Part shown: positions 12,510-21,952 of the stretch, in pieces
Position numbering within the stretch: position 1 is the first letter of the stretch
Layout: each line of letters opens with the position of its first letter
Assembly (NCBI GenBank): GCA_932521025.1
Contig: OW051470.1
Location: 5,256,501 to 5,320,500, forward strand
Length of the DNA stretch: 64,000 nt
Direction: 5' to 3'
DNA from: Oscheius onirici
Taxonomy: Eukaryota; Nematoda; Chromadorea; Rhabditida; Rhabditidae
Notes under the pieces: model-generated
What the model was told of the DNA's origin: nothing
Databases searched by the model: none
Seen by the model: only the letters and a program-made list of their open reading frames with translations
Program-made: the position numbers and the translations under genes

Positions 12510-13738
12510 TATATTTTGATAGCAATAATACCATAAAAATTTCAGATGAAAAGATGCAAAATAGAGAAAGTTAGGGTGATCTTTTTTAAAATGCTCTCGC
12601 GTCTGTCTGTCTGTCGGAAGCTTTAATTTGCAATCAAAATGGAGCAATTTGTGCGCAATTAAGGGGAAAGGAGTTAGTGTAACAAGTTTAGACAATTCAC
12701 TATTGGGAGACAAACAAGTGCGAAGACTTTGCTTCTGATTTTGGTAGTTCTCATACAGAAACGGTTTTCAAGTGGTTCAAGCGAAGGAAAAAATGGGGGA
12801 TAGTAGGTAACTTTAGCCCTGGAAGGGCGTTGCCAACCTTGTTTTTCAAAAACACCCGCGACAAAAGTTTTGGTACACCTATGAAATTGGTCATAAATCG
12901 GCATAATTTTTCACGGCAATGACTCAGAAACGGTTTCCCAGACTTGTTCAGTAACCTTTCTTTGCAGATGCATTGACTGATTTCAAAAATAATTGTACTT
13001 TGGTCACAATTCTTCGTTTCTGTTGAAATGTCCAAAGTTGTGAACTGCAAGGCCATGTGTTCGGACACTGACCATCCACATTTCCCTTTATGCATTTTTA
13101 TATTCCAACTTCTGTCTAGTTTTGCCATTCCCCGTTGATTGGAGTTCTTGTTGGTAGGCAGTTCACAAACTTTACGGCACCGGTAATGGAGTAAGATCGA
13201 TGAATTTGGCTTCGAAGTGTTTTGCTTATTTGGAGCGTTTTTTGAGCCCTTTCTGAAGCATTTGGAAAATAATGCAAATCTTCAAAAATGACCGATTTCT
13301 GTTAGGTTCAATGCAGGCAGCCAGTGGTTCATACAGCTCAAATGTGTCAAAGTACTCACATCAAAGTTTTTTTCTGATTGTTTCCGTGAGTAGAATGAGT
13401 AAACACTAAGTAGCCACTAGCAGGAATGGGTTTGAACATTATGGAAAATGTTTGAGCGAAGCAGTTCACAACTTTGGACATTTCAACAGAAACGAAGAAT
13501 TGTGACCAAAGTACAATTATTTTTGAAATCAGTTAATGCATCTGCAAAGAAAGGTTACTGAACAAGTCTGGGAAACCGTTTCTGAGTCATTGCCGTGAAA
13601 AAATTATGCCCATTTATGACCAATTTCATAGGTGTACCAAAACTTTTGTCGCGGGTGTTTTTGAAAAATCACCCTAACTTTTTCTATTTTGCATCTTTTC
13701 ATCTGAAATTTTTATGGTATTATTGCTATCAAAATATA
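12510..13738. repeat. Large palindromic (foldback) element
   Basis: Left arm 12510-12579 plus 12842-13048 (277 bp) and right arm 13461-13738 (278 bp) are inverted copies of each other, separated by a 412-bp centre. The outer ends read TATATTTTGATAGC and its complement. Each arm contains the CGCGACAAAAGTTTTGGTAC core also found at the ends of the larger composite unit. The left arm is interrupted by the Helitron-like insertion at 12580-12841, while the right arm is intact. No coding capacity is apparent in the centre. Confidence 0.75.
12580..12841 (+). mobile_element. Non-autonomous Helitron-like element, copy 1
   Basis: A 262-bp insertion that starts with TC (TCTTTTTTAAAATGC), ends ...CCAACCTTG, and has a 3' hairpin (GCCCT-GGA-AGGGC, 12816-12828) 13 nt before its end. 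It sits precisely between A (12579) and T (12842) with no duplicated target. The intact opposite arm of the palindrome shows the empty site reading GGTGA|TTTTTC. These are Helitron hallmarks, except that the last bases are CTTG rather than the usual CTRR. Confidence 0.6.
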
Positions 13739-14015
13739 CCAGCCGACTTCGTCGCCTGGCGGCGTCGTACCTTTTTTCGTACCCTTACGACAGTAATCAG
13801 ACTCTTTCCACATCTTTTGCCAAGTTCAATACTTAGTTGTGGCCTTATGCATAACGTGTTACCTGCGACTTCAGAGTGCCAAACTGTCTGACACTCTTGG
13901 TTCAGGAAGACGGAGCAGGAATGGAAGAACGCCAGACATGCACTCGCCACAGGCTTGATATTGCAATAAATATAAACATATAGCCTGAAACAGAAACTAC
14001 GGTTTTTGTTACAGG

Positions 14016-14738
14016 ATGGTGCTGTTTTCCGTTACAATAGTTGCGATAGTCTACGCGGTGGCTAGTTTTTCTTTGGCTGCAGGGATTTATAGTCAAATAT
14101 TCTTCTTCAGCACATTTACAGATCTTGTGCATCGTAATCAGGCAGAAGTCTTTCTTGATAATGTTCTCACGGACGAGGCTGTTACGAAATGTGATGTGAT
14201 TGAAGATGGTTTAGTTAGACATGGCTCCTGGCCGGGCCGGAGATTCCAGGCCCGAGCCGGCCCGCCTCGGCCCGGTCCCCAGACTTGGCCGTCGGACCGG
14301 GATCGGACCAAAAATGAAGATGGTCATATTATAGCGCATTCTAGAACTAAATCAATGAATAATAATATTGTTATATTTTGTTGAACTTTTTTTTACTAAA
14401 ATTGACGAAAAAATGCATATTTTGGTAAAAAAAAAAAACACCCCTTTTTCCAAAATTTCCCCGCGGGTCGGGCTTTTCAGGCCCGGACCGGGCCTCAACT
14501 TTCAGGCCCAAGCCCGGCCCGTCAGCCATGTCTAGGTTTAGTCATAAAAAAACATCCTGAGATTAAACAAACGTTTCCTCTAAAACCAGTTAAAATAAGC
14601 GCATGCTTACTCGTTGCGGACAATGATTGGGACTCGAAGTCGATAGATTTTCTGAAGTTGACTCTTGCTAATAACAGTCTCAGACATAACACTTATCTAT
14701 TAATTGATCTGGAGAGGGAACAAACAGCAAACTGTTAA
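14016..14738 (+). pseudogene. ORF of unknown family, interrupted by a hAT-type MITE
   Basis: The ATG at 14016 directly follows a TTTTGTTACAG acceptor. The reading frame begins with a hydrophobic signal or anchor segment (MVLFSVTIVAIVYAVASFSL) and continues to DVIEDGLV at about 14215, where a 319-bp MITE plus 8-bp duplication is inserted. On the far side the same frame resumes (KKHPEIKQTFPLKPVKISA) and runs to TAA at 14738; without the insert the ORF would be about 131 codons. The insert adds 327 nt, a multiple of three, but contains stops. The last coding bases (LIDLERE) overlap a repeat that recurs at 16464, so the ORF may itself be transposon-derived. I do not recognise the family. Confidence 0.5.
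14216..14534. mobile_element. hAT-type MITE with 8-bp target duplication
   Basis: A 319-bp element with inverted ends TAGACATGGC...GCCATGTCTA. It is flanked by a perfect 8-bp direct repeat GGTTTAGT (14208-14215 and 14535-14542); 8-bp duplications are diagnostic of hAT elements. The subterminal parts are GC-rich and inverted (GGCCGGGCC-type), while the middle is AT-rich with an A run. No coding capacity. Confidence 0.8.
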
Positions 14739-14800
14739 CTATTATGTTTTGAAAAGGACAAAACTAAGTCACTTAGCCCCGGAGGGGCGGGCACAACTTG
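14702..14800 (+). repeat. Helitron-like 3' end, copy A
   Basis: Starts AATTGATCTGGAGAGGG, contains the hairpin AGCCCCGGAGGGGC, and ends GCACAACTTG. It is a diverged relative of 16464-16560 and shares its last 35 bp in pattern (TTAGCCC-hairpin, then CAA-TTG) with the 262-bp elements. It overlaps the 3' end of the interrupted ORF. Confidence 0.45.
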
Positions 14801-15410
14801 AAAAAGCAAGAAAACTTGAAAAAAAAACTGTGAAAAGGGGATTATTTTGAAAAACGGACGTGGTAGCCGGATTCCACGCAAAATTTCGATAACACAATTG
14901 CCCTCAGATTCGCATTTTGACAGTACAGAGGGAGTGAAAAGTTCGAAATACACTTCGGGCGACCTTAGCGTTTTAATAAGAGAGGATGTTCGCTGCCAAC
15001 AATTCAGCTCAATTGAGTTTTGTTATCCTGGATTTCCAGGTGTACCAAAATTTTTGTCGCGGCCTATAGGTGAGTGTAGCTGTTTTTCTGGCGGAGACGG
15101 GCCAGCACAGCAGTCGGACTGACCAGCCACTTCGATCGATCGGGAGAGACTTGGGATGACCTCCTTCGACCCGGGATCGGCCAATCCGTCGGGAAAAGAA
15201 CAATTGGCACAGCTCTTGTCTGATTGAATAAAAGAGGTGGTAGCAAGAGAAGTACTGCCCTATGCAAACAGATTGGCGCAAATCGGACCTGAACGGAACA
15301 GCTATAAACAGTAGGGGCAATGGGTGCTTTTATACAATCGAGAAACCCTTCTCCGCTGAGAACACCGGTTCGAAGAACTATTTCGACACCTTTTAGGCGT
15401 CATATTAAGC

Positions 15411-15845
15411 CTAGACAAGATGAAGGATTGACATCTCCGTCAGGACGTGTGGGAAAAGAGCCACCTCAAACTCAAATCTGGATACAGCCTTTTGGAGAAT
15501 CCAAGCGTAGTCGTACTTTGGAATGAGAACTGTAAGACCTGAATCAAGGAATTGGCAGTTGAGCCGACAGGATCTCCGATCCTCTACGACGTGAAAAGAT
15601 TTCGGCAATCATGTCATCGAAATTGGCTCGGTCTTGTGGAGAAGCCAGAATCAACGCGTCGGAATCTGAAAACAGAGGCAAAAGACTGAATCTAGATCTA
15701 AAGATGACTATATATGTCAAAGATTATCAGATAGTGGCATTCGCAGAAGAGCCAGAGTCCATCTTGTCAGATCTCTTGGAGTAAAGACGTAATGCCGAAG
15801 TTGTGAAGGACGAAAAGCTGAGCGAACTCTATCGAAGAGCTCCAT
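15411..15845 (-). pseudogene. Dynein heavy-chain gene fragment (dynein-2 type)
   Basis: Three decayed exon-like pieces read leftward. The first is MELFDRVRSAFRPSQLRHYV then FTPRDLTRWTLALLR; the second has LASPQDRANFDDMIAEIFS and RRRGSEIL; the third has FEVALFPHVLTEMS. Their order and spacing match the AAA3 region of dynein heavy chains (the HY-F-P-LT-W-LGL block, the FDIILTSVFQGDWGSDIL-like block, then the LLFHEVLEYMSRIDRVL-like block), closest to cytoplasmic dynein 2. The donor after the first piece is missing, and a stop follows HLV in the third. No further dynein sequence flanks it. It abuts the Helitron-like copy at 15889, so capture and transport by that element is possible. Confidence 0.45.
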
Positions 15846-15888
15846 CGCGGAGGAACTGAACCTTATAAACAACGAAAAGTTGATTAAA

Positions 15889-16150
15889 TCTTTTTTAAAA
15901 TGCTCTCGCGTCTGTCTGTCTGTCGGAAGCTTTAATTGGCAATCAAAATGGAGCAATTTGTGCGCAATTAAGGGGAAAGGAGTTAGTGTAACAAGTTTAG
16001 ACAATTCACTATTGGGAGACAAACAAGTGCGAAGACTTTGCTTCTGATTTTGGTAGTTCTCATACAGAAACGGTTTTCAAGTGGTTCAAGCGAAGGAAAA
16101 AATGGGGGATAGTAGGTAACTTTAGCCCTGGAAGGGCGTTGCCAACCTTG
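15889..16150 (+). mobile_element. Non-autonomous Helitron-like element, copy 2
   Basis: 262 bp, same length and nearly identical to 12580-12841 (one clear difference: TTAATTGGC against TTAATTTGC), with the same TC start, hairpin and CCTTG end. The left flank is A as expected, but the right flank is C rather than T, so the right junction may have been altered. It is immediately downstream of the dynein fragment. Confidence 0.6.
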
Positions 16151-17133
16151 CCAAACAACTGGAGAACAGGGATAGGGAAGAGACAGTGGAAATAGTGACA
16201 GAAATATCAGCAGGGAAGGATATGCACACGAAAATTACATGAAGTTAGAGAGACGAAAGAAGGGGAAAATTGGACAGAAAAAAGGGGGCATGGCGATAGG
16301 TACATCGTAAATGATAGAGGAGGAAAGAACAGATGTCAACGGACAGGGATAGGAGAAAACCGGGAAGGGCAGAGCACATTGCAGAGTTTAGGGGTGGACA
16401 GAGAGAAAGTGTCGAGAAATTAGAAACAGGGGACAAACGGGCAAGATTAGAGGAACAGGAACATAATTGATCTGGAGAGGGATCAGATAGCAAGCTGTTA
16501 TCTTTTTTTAAACGGACAAAACGAATTCACTTAGCCCCGAAAGGGGCGTAGCTCAATTTGTAGTCAAAATTCGGGAAAAGTTCCGACTTTAACAAGTTAT
16601 CGACGTTGGTTGACAAGCTGATCTAAGCATGGAACCAAGACTGACTTTTTAATCTTCGGGTTCGGTAGGATGTTGCTGCTTTTCTGATAGGCGTGTGTTC
16701 CCTCATCCACTGTTTCCTGTCAGCTGCCGACTTCTCTGTTCCTGCTTGGGTATGTTGCTTATTTTCTGGGTACAAATTTAAGTTTTAGGGTCCTGTTCTC
16801 TTCTCCTCCTCCCCTCTGCTGCTCGTCGTGGCGTGGGGTCTTCTTCTCCTCTTCAGGGCTCGCTGTTCCGTCCGTGTGCTGCTCTTGTTCTGCTGGGATC
16901 TGGTCGTCTCTTCTATCTGGGTGAGTTCAAATTTGTATACTCGTCTAAATCTTTTTAACTTGATCCAGTTCTATTTCTGCAAAGAAACACAGCATGGACT
17001 TTTTTAAACGTGGATGCAGGTGGACAGGAAGCTGCCTGAACAAACTTTGGTTAGGCCCTCTTAACACATACTTTCAAAAGGAAAATCACTCTCTTGCTCT
17101 CGTCGATCTCGTCCAATCTTCAATTTTCAGACT
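16151..17133. other. Gene-free spacer with a second Helitron-like 3' end
   Basis: The first part is purine-rich (16,170-16,450). At 16464-16560 there is a diverged copy of the 14702-14800 repeat (same start AATTGATCTGGAGAGGG, hairpin AGCCCCGAAAGGGGC, end CTCAATTTG). From about 16,700 to 16,920 the + strand is pyrimidine-rich. No ORF here shows family resemblance. Confidence 0.4.
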
Positions 17134-19615
17134 ATGTCTCGACTTTGGGTCCAACTGGCAGTCCTATCGGTAGTAGTAGATGGCCTGTTCTGGAAGACTA
17201 CAGAGAAGAATATCGAACCAACCACCGAGGTTCCTTTTCTCCTAAAACATGACTGGAAGATTTCAGAGTTCGTACGATGAAACACTGGACAAAATGGAAG
17301 CTGAAGCACAAGCCATTTTCGGAACACAGGTTCACGTCTGGAGGGGACTTCGGAATTCTATGACCAGATATTCTTATCAGCAGTTTTCTCCTAGTCGTAG
17401 CAAGGTAGATTCAGTTCAGTTTGAAGAGTATAGGATAATTCAGAGAGCCACCTGTGAGAGATGCTGTCCGGCCAATATCGGGAACAGTACTTTTCAGGGA
17501 TTTGCGACAGACAACGAACAGTTCACTTACATTCAGGATGCCAACGGTTTGCTGGAAGTTAATTGAATACGGAGTCTCGTTCCAGGTTGCTATTCCCTTC
17601 ACATTGTCTGCTCGGGATACGGAAATGTACTAATTTTAGTTGATACAACTTCTGAAATGTATGCATCATTTCAATAATCAACAAACGTTCATTTCAGGTA
17701 TTCGTTTATCAACTTCGCCCCCGGAGACTTGACCACATTCAATACGATAGAGGCTGAATTACCCTGCACACAATACGGCTGGGGTGCTGGTGTGCCCGGT
17801 TCCGAAGTCCTGAACAACGCCTTCACTTGTCAAGGTTTTTTTACATGAAAATTGTAAAATGAGATGTTGAAAAAGTTGATGGAGAAGCGCCACAAACGGC
17901 GACCACAAAAGCCCCGCCATTCTATTATTCCGAGTGTGACACGACTTCTACCTCAACCACTTCGACCACAACCACCAGTACAAGCTCCAGTTCCACATCT
18001 ACCAGTACAAGCACCTCATCTTCTACTACCACAACTCCGACTATATCGACCAGTACTTCCACCAGAACGAGTACATCAACGAGCACTTCAACATCCACAT
18101 CGACATGCACGTCTACAAGTACTTCTACCAGTACCTCGACTAGTACATCAACATCTACGTCAACCAGCACTTCGACTAGTACAACCCCAACAACCACGTC
18201 TACTAGCACTTCCTCAACTACTACTACACAAAAATGCTGCAACCCGGGAGGCGTTTGGTCGGATTGGACACAAAACCCTTTCCAATGTGCTGACTACTGT
18301 GGATCCTGTGGCAACGTGACGATGACGCGTACTTGTCTGTCTGAGAGTGAAGGTTGTCCTTGCACGTGAGTTGTATTTGAGTACGAATCGAAGAACATTC
18401 TAGAGGCACTGCGAGCTACCAAACTCAGTGCAACACAGGAGTGTGCTACTATCCGCGTCTGAGCTGCTGTCCAGGATACACAGCTTCTATAGCTAATGGA
18501 TCATTTGTCTGTGGCGTTGTGGTCAGTTTTCTTTGAATTTCCTCCTATCTGGAAATTCTTTAGACAACTTTGACCGAAACAGCCGCTACTCCTGATCCAG
18601 GTTGTCCTACCTGTTGTCCCGAGAATGGTATCTGGAGCGAGTGGACGGCAACGACTACTTGTAACGAAACAACCTGTGGATCTTGTGGAATCCAACATAT
18701 GAAGAGAACCTGTCTATCGCAGAGTTACGGATGTCCGTGCACGTAAGTTCCTGTTTTTGAAAGAATCTGTATACACAGCTTGCTTGCCTCCAAATGAATA
18801 GAACTTTTCAGTGGAATTACAGATTGGGATCAAGTGTGTGCAATCACCCCATGTGAGTATCCACGAGAGTCCTGCTGTGCACCTTATTCGAAAGTTGTCA
18901 GCAAAGAACTGAACACATTCATATGTGGTCCTATTCCCAAAGCTCCTGAGACCATAACCACCACCACTTGTTGTCCGCCTAGTCCGTTTCAAATATATTC
19001 AAGAGTAGATTGCATTTAGGTGGAAGAGGTCTTTGGAGTGACTGGAGTATCTGGACCACCTGTACAGCCAGTTGTGGTCTTTGTGGCACACGAACTCGGA
19101 AGCGGGTATGTAGTTCGGCCAAATTTGGCTGTCCTTGTTCGTATGTACAGACCTCTATCCTGGAATATCTTCCATTCAGAGGCCATTCTACACAAACCGA
19201 AGCATGTGGAGCATCTGTTTGTGCCACTGGTACTCCCTGTTGTTCTGGCAAATTCCAAGCAGTTGGCTATGATGGAGTTAAGTTCTGTCAAAATGCTCAA
19301 GTTTGTGTAATTCTGAGTCAAAAATTTTGGGTTTTAGCCGGTTACATGCACTGGCACATGGGGCTCCTGGCTAACCAAAACTGGCTCAAGCTGCAACGAC
19401 ACTTGCGGAATGTGCGGTCGCGTCGCGCAATATCGATATTGCTTCCCTGCTGGATGTCAATGCACGTAAGATTATTATGTGTTCCGAATAATATTTTCAG
19501 TGGCGTCTTCGAAGCCCTCAACCCTTGTACTTCCGGTGTTTGCACGTTTCCCAGATCCTCATGTTGTACTGGATATACGAAGAAAATCGTGGCGGGACAG
19601 TTTGTCTGTGCTTAG
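17134..19615 (+). CDS. Secreted mucin-like protein with four TSP1-like repeats
   Basis: ATG 3 nt after ATTTTCAG (spliced-leader type). A signal peptide (MSRLWVQLAVLSVVVDG) is followed by a 37-nt intron (17230-17266). Next comes a Cys-containing domain (CERCCPAN ... GCYSLHIVCSGYGNVLIL) reminiscent of nematode DUF281, and a Ser/Thr tract of about 90 residues (17940-18230) built from ACN and TCN codons, probably O-glycosylated. Four repeats then follow the pattern W-x-x-W, C-x(3-5)-C-G-x-C-G, R-x-C, G-C-x-C, C-C-x-G-Y (starting near 18235, 18610, 19020 and 19340). Each is split by a short intron at GCPCT or GCPCS. WxxW fits C-mannosylation, and three repeats have Ser/Thr before the second Cys, as in POFUT2 sites. 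Ends AGQFVCA-stop. Likely extracellular; exact role unknown. Confidence 0.75.
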
Positions 19616-19741
19616 AACTGAATGAATAGTACTGTTGACCAACACATTCTACCAGTGGATAGGATACATTCTAATCACTTTGCAGTGTAAACACTGAATC
19701 CATGAGTGTTGAACTTCTTGAACTTGTCTAGATTTACCAAA

Positions 19742-20236
19742 CAAGGATAGCCCTTCCAGGGCTAAAGATTCCTTGTCTTCTCCTATCACTTCTTTCTCGG
19801 ACCCACAGTTCCAGTCCCCCTTTCATTCTTACCTTGTCACTGTGCTACAGTGACCCATTCTCTCCAAAGAAACTACCAAAGTCGTAAGAATCAAAGTTCG
19901 CGCACTTGCTTTTCCTGTCTCAACTCGTTAACAACTGATTATGCGCACAAAAGTGCACAAAGCCCATCTTATCCTCAATATAAGCTTCAGACACCACGCA
20001 CACAAACTTAGTAGCAATTAAAGGCTAAGTTACCTTCTATTCCCACTTATTCTTTGGCCTGAACAACTTGAAATCCGTTTCTATTTGGGAAATACCGAAT
20101 GCAGAAGCAAAGTCTTCGCACTTCTTCGTCTCTGTAACTTGTCTTAACTTGTTACTATCAATTCTTTTCCCCTTAATTATGTGCACAAGCCCGTTTTGAT
20201 TGCCAATTAAAGCTCCAGACAGACACCCGTTTAGCG
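19742..20236 (-). repeat. Two diverged inverted relatives of the 262-bp Helitron-like element
   Basis: Read on the minus strand, about 20236 down to 20030 follows the 262-bp elements almost base for base (TGTCTGTCTGGAGCTTTAAT, AATTAAGGGGAAA, GTGCGAAGACTTTGCTTCTG, AGGTAACTTAGCC). A second, more diverged unit continues down to 19742 and ends with the same hairpin (AGCCCTGGAAGGGCT) and CCTTG followed by T. A 22-bp direct repeat, GTTTAGCGAACATACGGCGA plus AC, lies just beyond at 20229-20250 and 20336-20357. Confidence 0.5.
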
Positions 20237-20486
20237 AACATACGGCGAACCCGGACTTGGGAGCAATGCAAAAGCAAAGTGGATACTTTTATTTTGTATT
20301 CCCGTCGCCACTTTTCATCAGACGCGGATAGGGGTGTTTAGCGAACATACGGCGAACTCAGATTCTTTGCTACTAAATCTGTCCTCTAGTTACTCCTCCA
20401 TTGGAAACATTCTTTTGTACAAAGGTATTTTTTTTACGAATGGTAACAAGTATGCAACGTAACAAATTTGTAATATATGCAAAACC

Positions 20487-21872
20487 CTAAGAAAGAGGAA
20501 GGAGGATATCAACCATACTTTCATCATCACAGATCCAATAAATTCTGTGACCAATCATTATCTTGGGGCAATCGTCGATGATCCTGACTATATGCCCGAT
20601 TTTGATAGTTTTAGCATCCGGACCGACAGCTACAACTTTGCCGTGACTATTCTGATACATCTGAAACAGCTTTGAACAATAACGAAACAAGATGCTAACC
20701 GTAGGGATCTTGAAGTTAATAGCCATAGGCTTGTGGACAACAATCTGGATGCCACTCATTGTGACATCAGTAAATGGATGATTTTCAGTGTCGAATGTGG
20801 GATCAATGGGCTGTGAATGTATGTGCTTGTAATTAGTTTCCTGTCTATTGGGCTGAAACGATGCTTTTTCAAGAGTAATAATCAAAGCTAAACATACAGT
20901 AAATTGCTCCTGATATTGCGGAGAAGATTTATTAATCTCGTTCATAACCATATTCTTGCTGTTAGCCTTTACAAGCCAATGATTGACAGCCTCATCACCG
21001 TAAGTCTGAAATTAAAGTATGAAGGGCAAAAAAAGTTGACGTACATCGATATCGTAAAGGCTGTCCTTCGTAATTAGCTTACCGTTGATTCCGAAAATGA
21101 TTAGACTAGGCATTTCCGGTTCGACCATGTCTACCAGGTTTCAACAACGCGGATTTTCGGGCAAAATACAAAAATACCTCCAGCGCTCATCCTCTCCAGG
21201 ACTGAAAAAGTTCATTAACATGAACTTATCCAGTGCATCTCCAATCTCATCCGGAGGATTGGAGCGATTCTTTATCGTTATATCAATTGTCATAGGAAAA
21301 ACAGCGAAGTCCTTGATCCAATCATGTTTATACCAATTCTAGAATGCGGAACCTTAGCTTATTTTTAGAAAATAATAAGCTTACCGTGAAACTCACTAGA
21401 GAGTCGGCACATTTTTCAGTCGATTCGTAGATCACGATTCCAAGCAGTTTGGCTTTCTTCAAAGTTACACGGGCGGCCAAGGTTTTTTTGTTGCTTCTGA
21501 GTTCAAATTTCTGCAATTTGGTGTCACCAAATTTAGCTGAAAATTAGTTGTTACAGAAATATATATAGAAAACGTACCAAAAAAGTTGTCCATCTTTCCA
21601 ACAAGTTTCACGTCTTTATCACTCACAAGTTTTCTGAAAACCAACACATACTGTAAGGAAAGTTATTAGTTTTCAAGCAAATCCTCACCAGAAACGTTGA
21701 CAGTGCCCTAAAACTTTGTGGCCCGACGATTCTGGTAAAGTAAAACCTTACGTAAGTGGGAATTCAGAAATTAGGCGCGTTTAAACGAATCGTCTAGTTT
21801 TCTTCTTTTCAAATAGGCGAAAACAACGCTATCTTACCCTGTGAATAACATAGGAAAAGAACGCATACGCAT
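20487..21872 (-). CDS. Unknown protein with a C-terminal GroES-like domain, downstream of hsp-10
   Basis: Multi-exon gene read leftward. I place the start at 21872 (MRMRSFPMLFTG, joined over a 92-nt intron to FYFTRIVGPQSFRALSTF), about 80 nt after the hsp-10 stop, which suggests an operon; the start is uncertain. The middle contains a segment with a weak thioredoxin-fold feel (PSLIIFGINGKLITKDSLYD) but no CxxC. The last 75 residues (GIQIVVHKP, then NSHGKVVAVGPDAKTIKIG, HIVRIIDD, IYWICDDESMVDIL) follow the order of a chaperonin-10 domain: beta strand, shortened mobile loop, GKVVAVGP, the KxG-hxV block and the Y-x4-E-x2-IL end. Introns are short. Function unknown; this could be convergent resemblance of an OB-like barrel. 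Confidence 0.5.
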
Positions 21873-21952
21873 TATAAAATTTATTGGAACCGTAACCAAC
21901 AACAACTACTTTTCAACCTACGAAACAAACAAAGATGAGAGATTCGATAAGT

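Larger units (their letters stand above)
11187..15064. mobile_element. Composite 3.9-kb unit bounded by Tc1/mariner-like inverted ends
   Basis: The two ends are about 78-bp inverted repeats: 11187-11264 begins GGCGCGACAAAAGTTTTGG and 14986-15064 is its near-perfect reverse complement (GGCCGCGACAAAAATTTTGG). Both copies continue with GTACACCTGGAAAT and end at GGCAGCGAACAT. Each end is flanked by TA (TATA at 11183-11186 and 15065-15068), the target duplication of Tc1/mariner elements. No transposase of that family is visible inside. The interior is filled with other repeats listed separately. The same CGCGACAAAAGTTTTGGTAC core recurs inside the internal palindrome. I infer a non-autonomous element swollen by later insertions. 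Confidence 0.6.

Noticed and set aside
13595-13950. ORFs around the right arm and flank of the palindrome
   Set aside because: They coincide with the inverted repeat (the same frame occurs in the left arm) and carry no recognisable domain.
17925-18242. Long minus-strand frame rich in Val, Asp and Glu
   Set aside because: It is the complement of the ACN/TCN Ser/Thr tract of the + strand mucin-like gene and has no features of its own.
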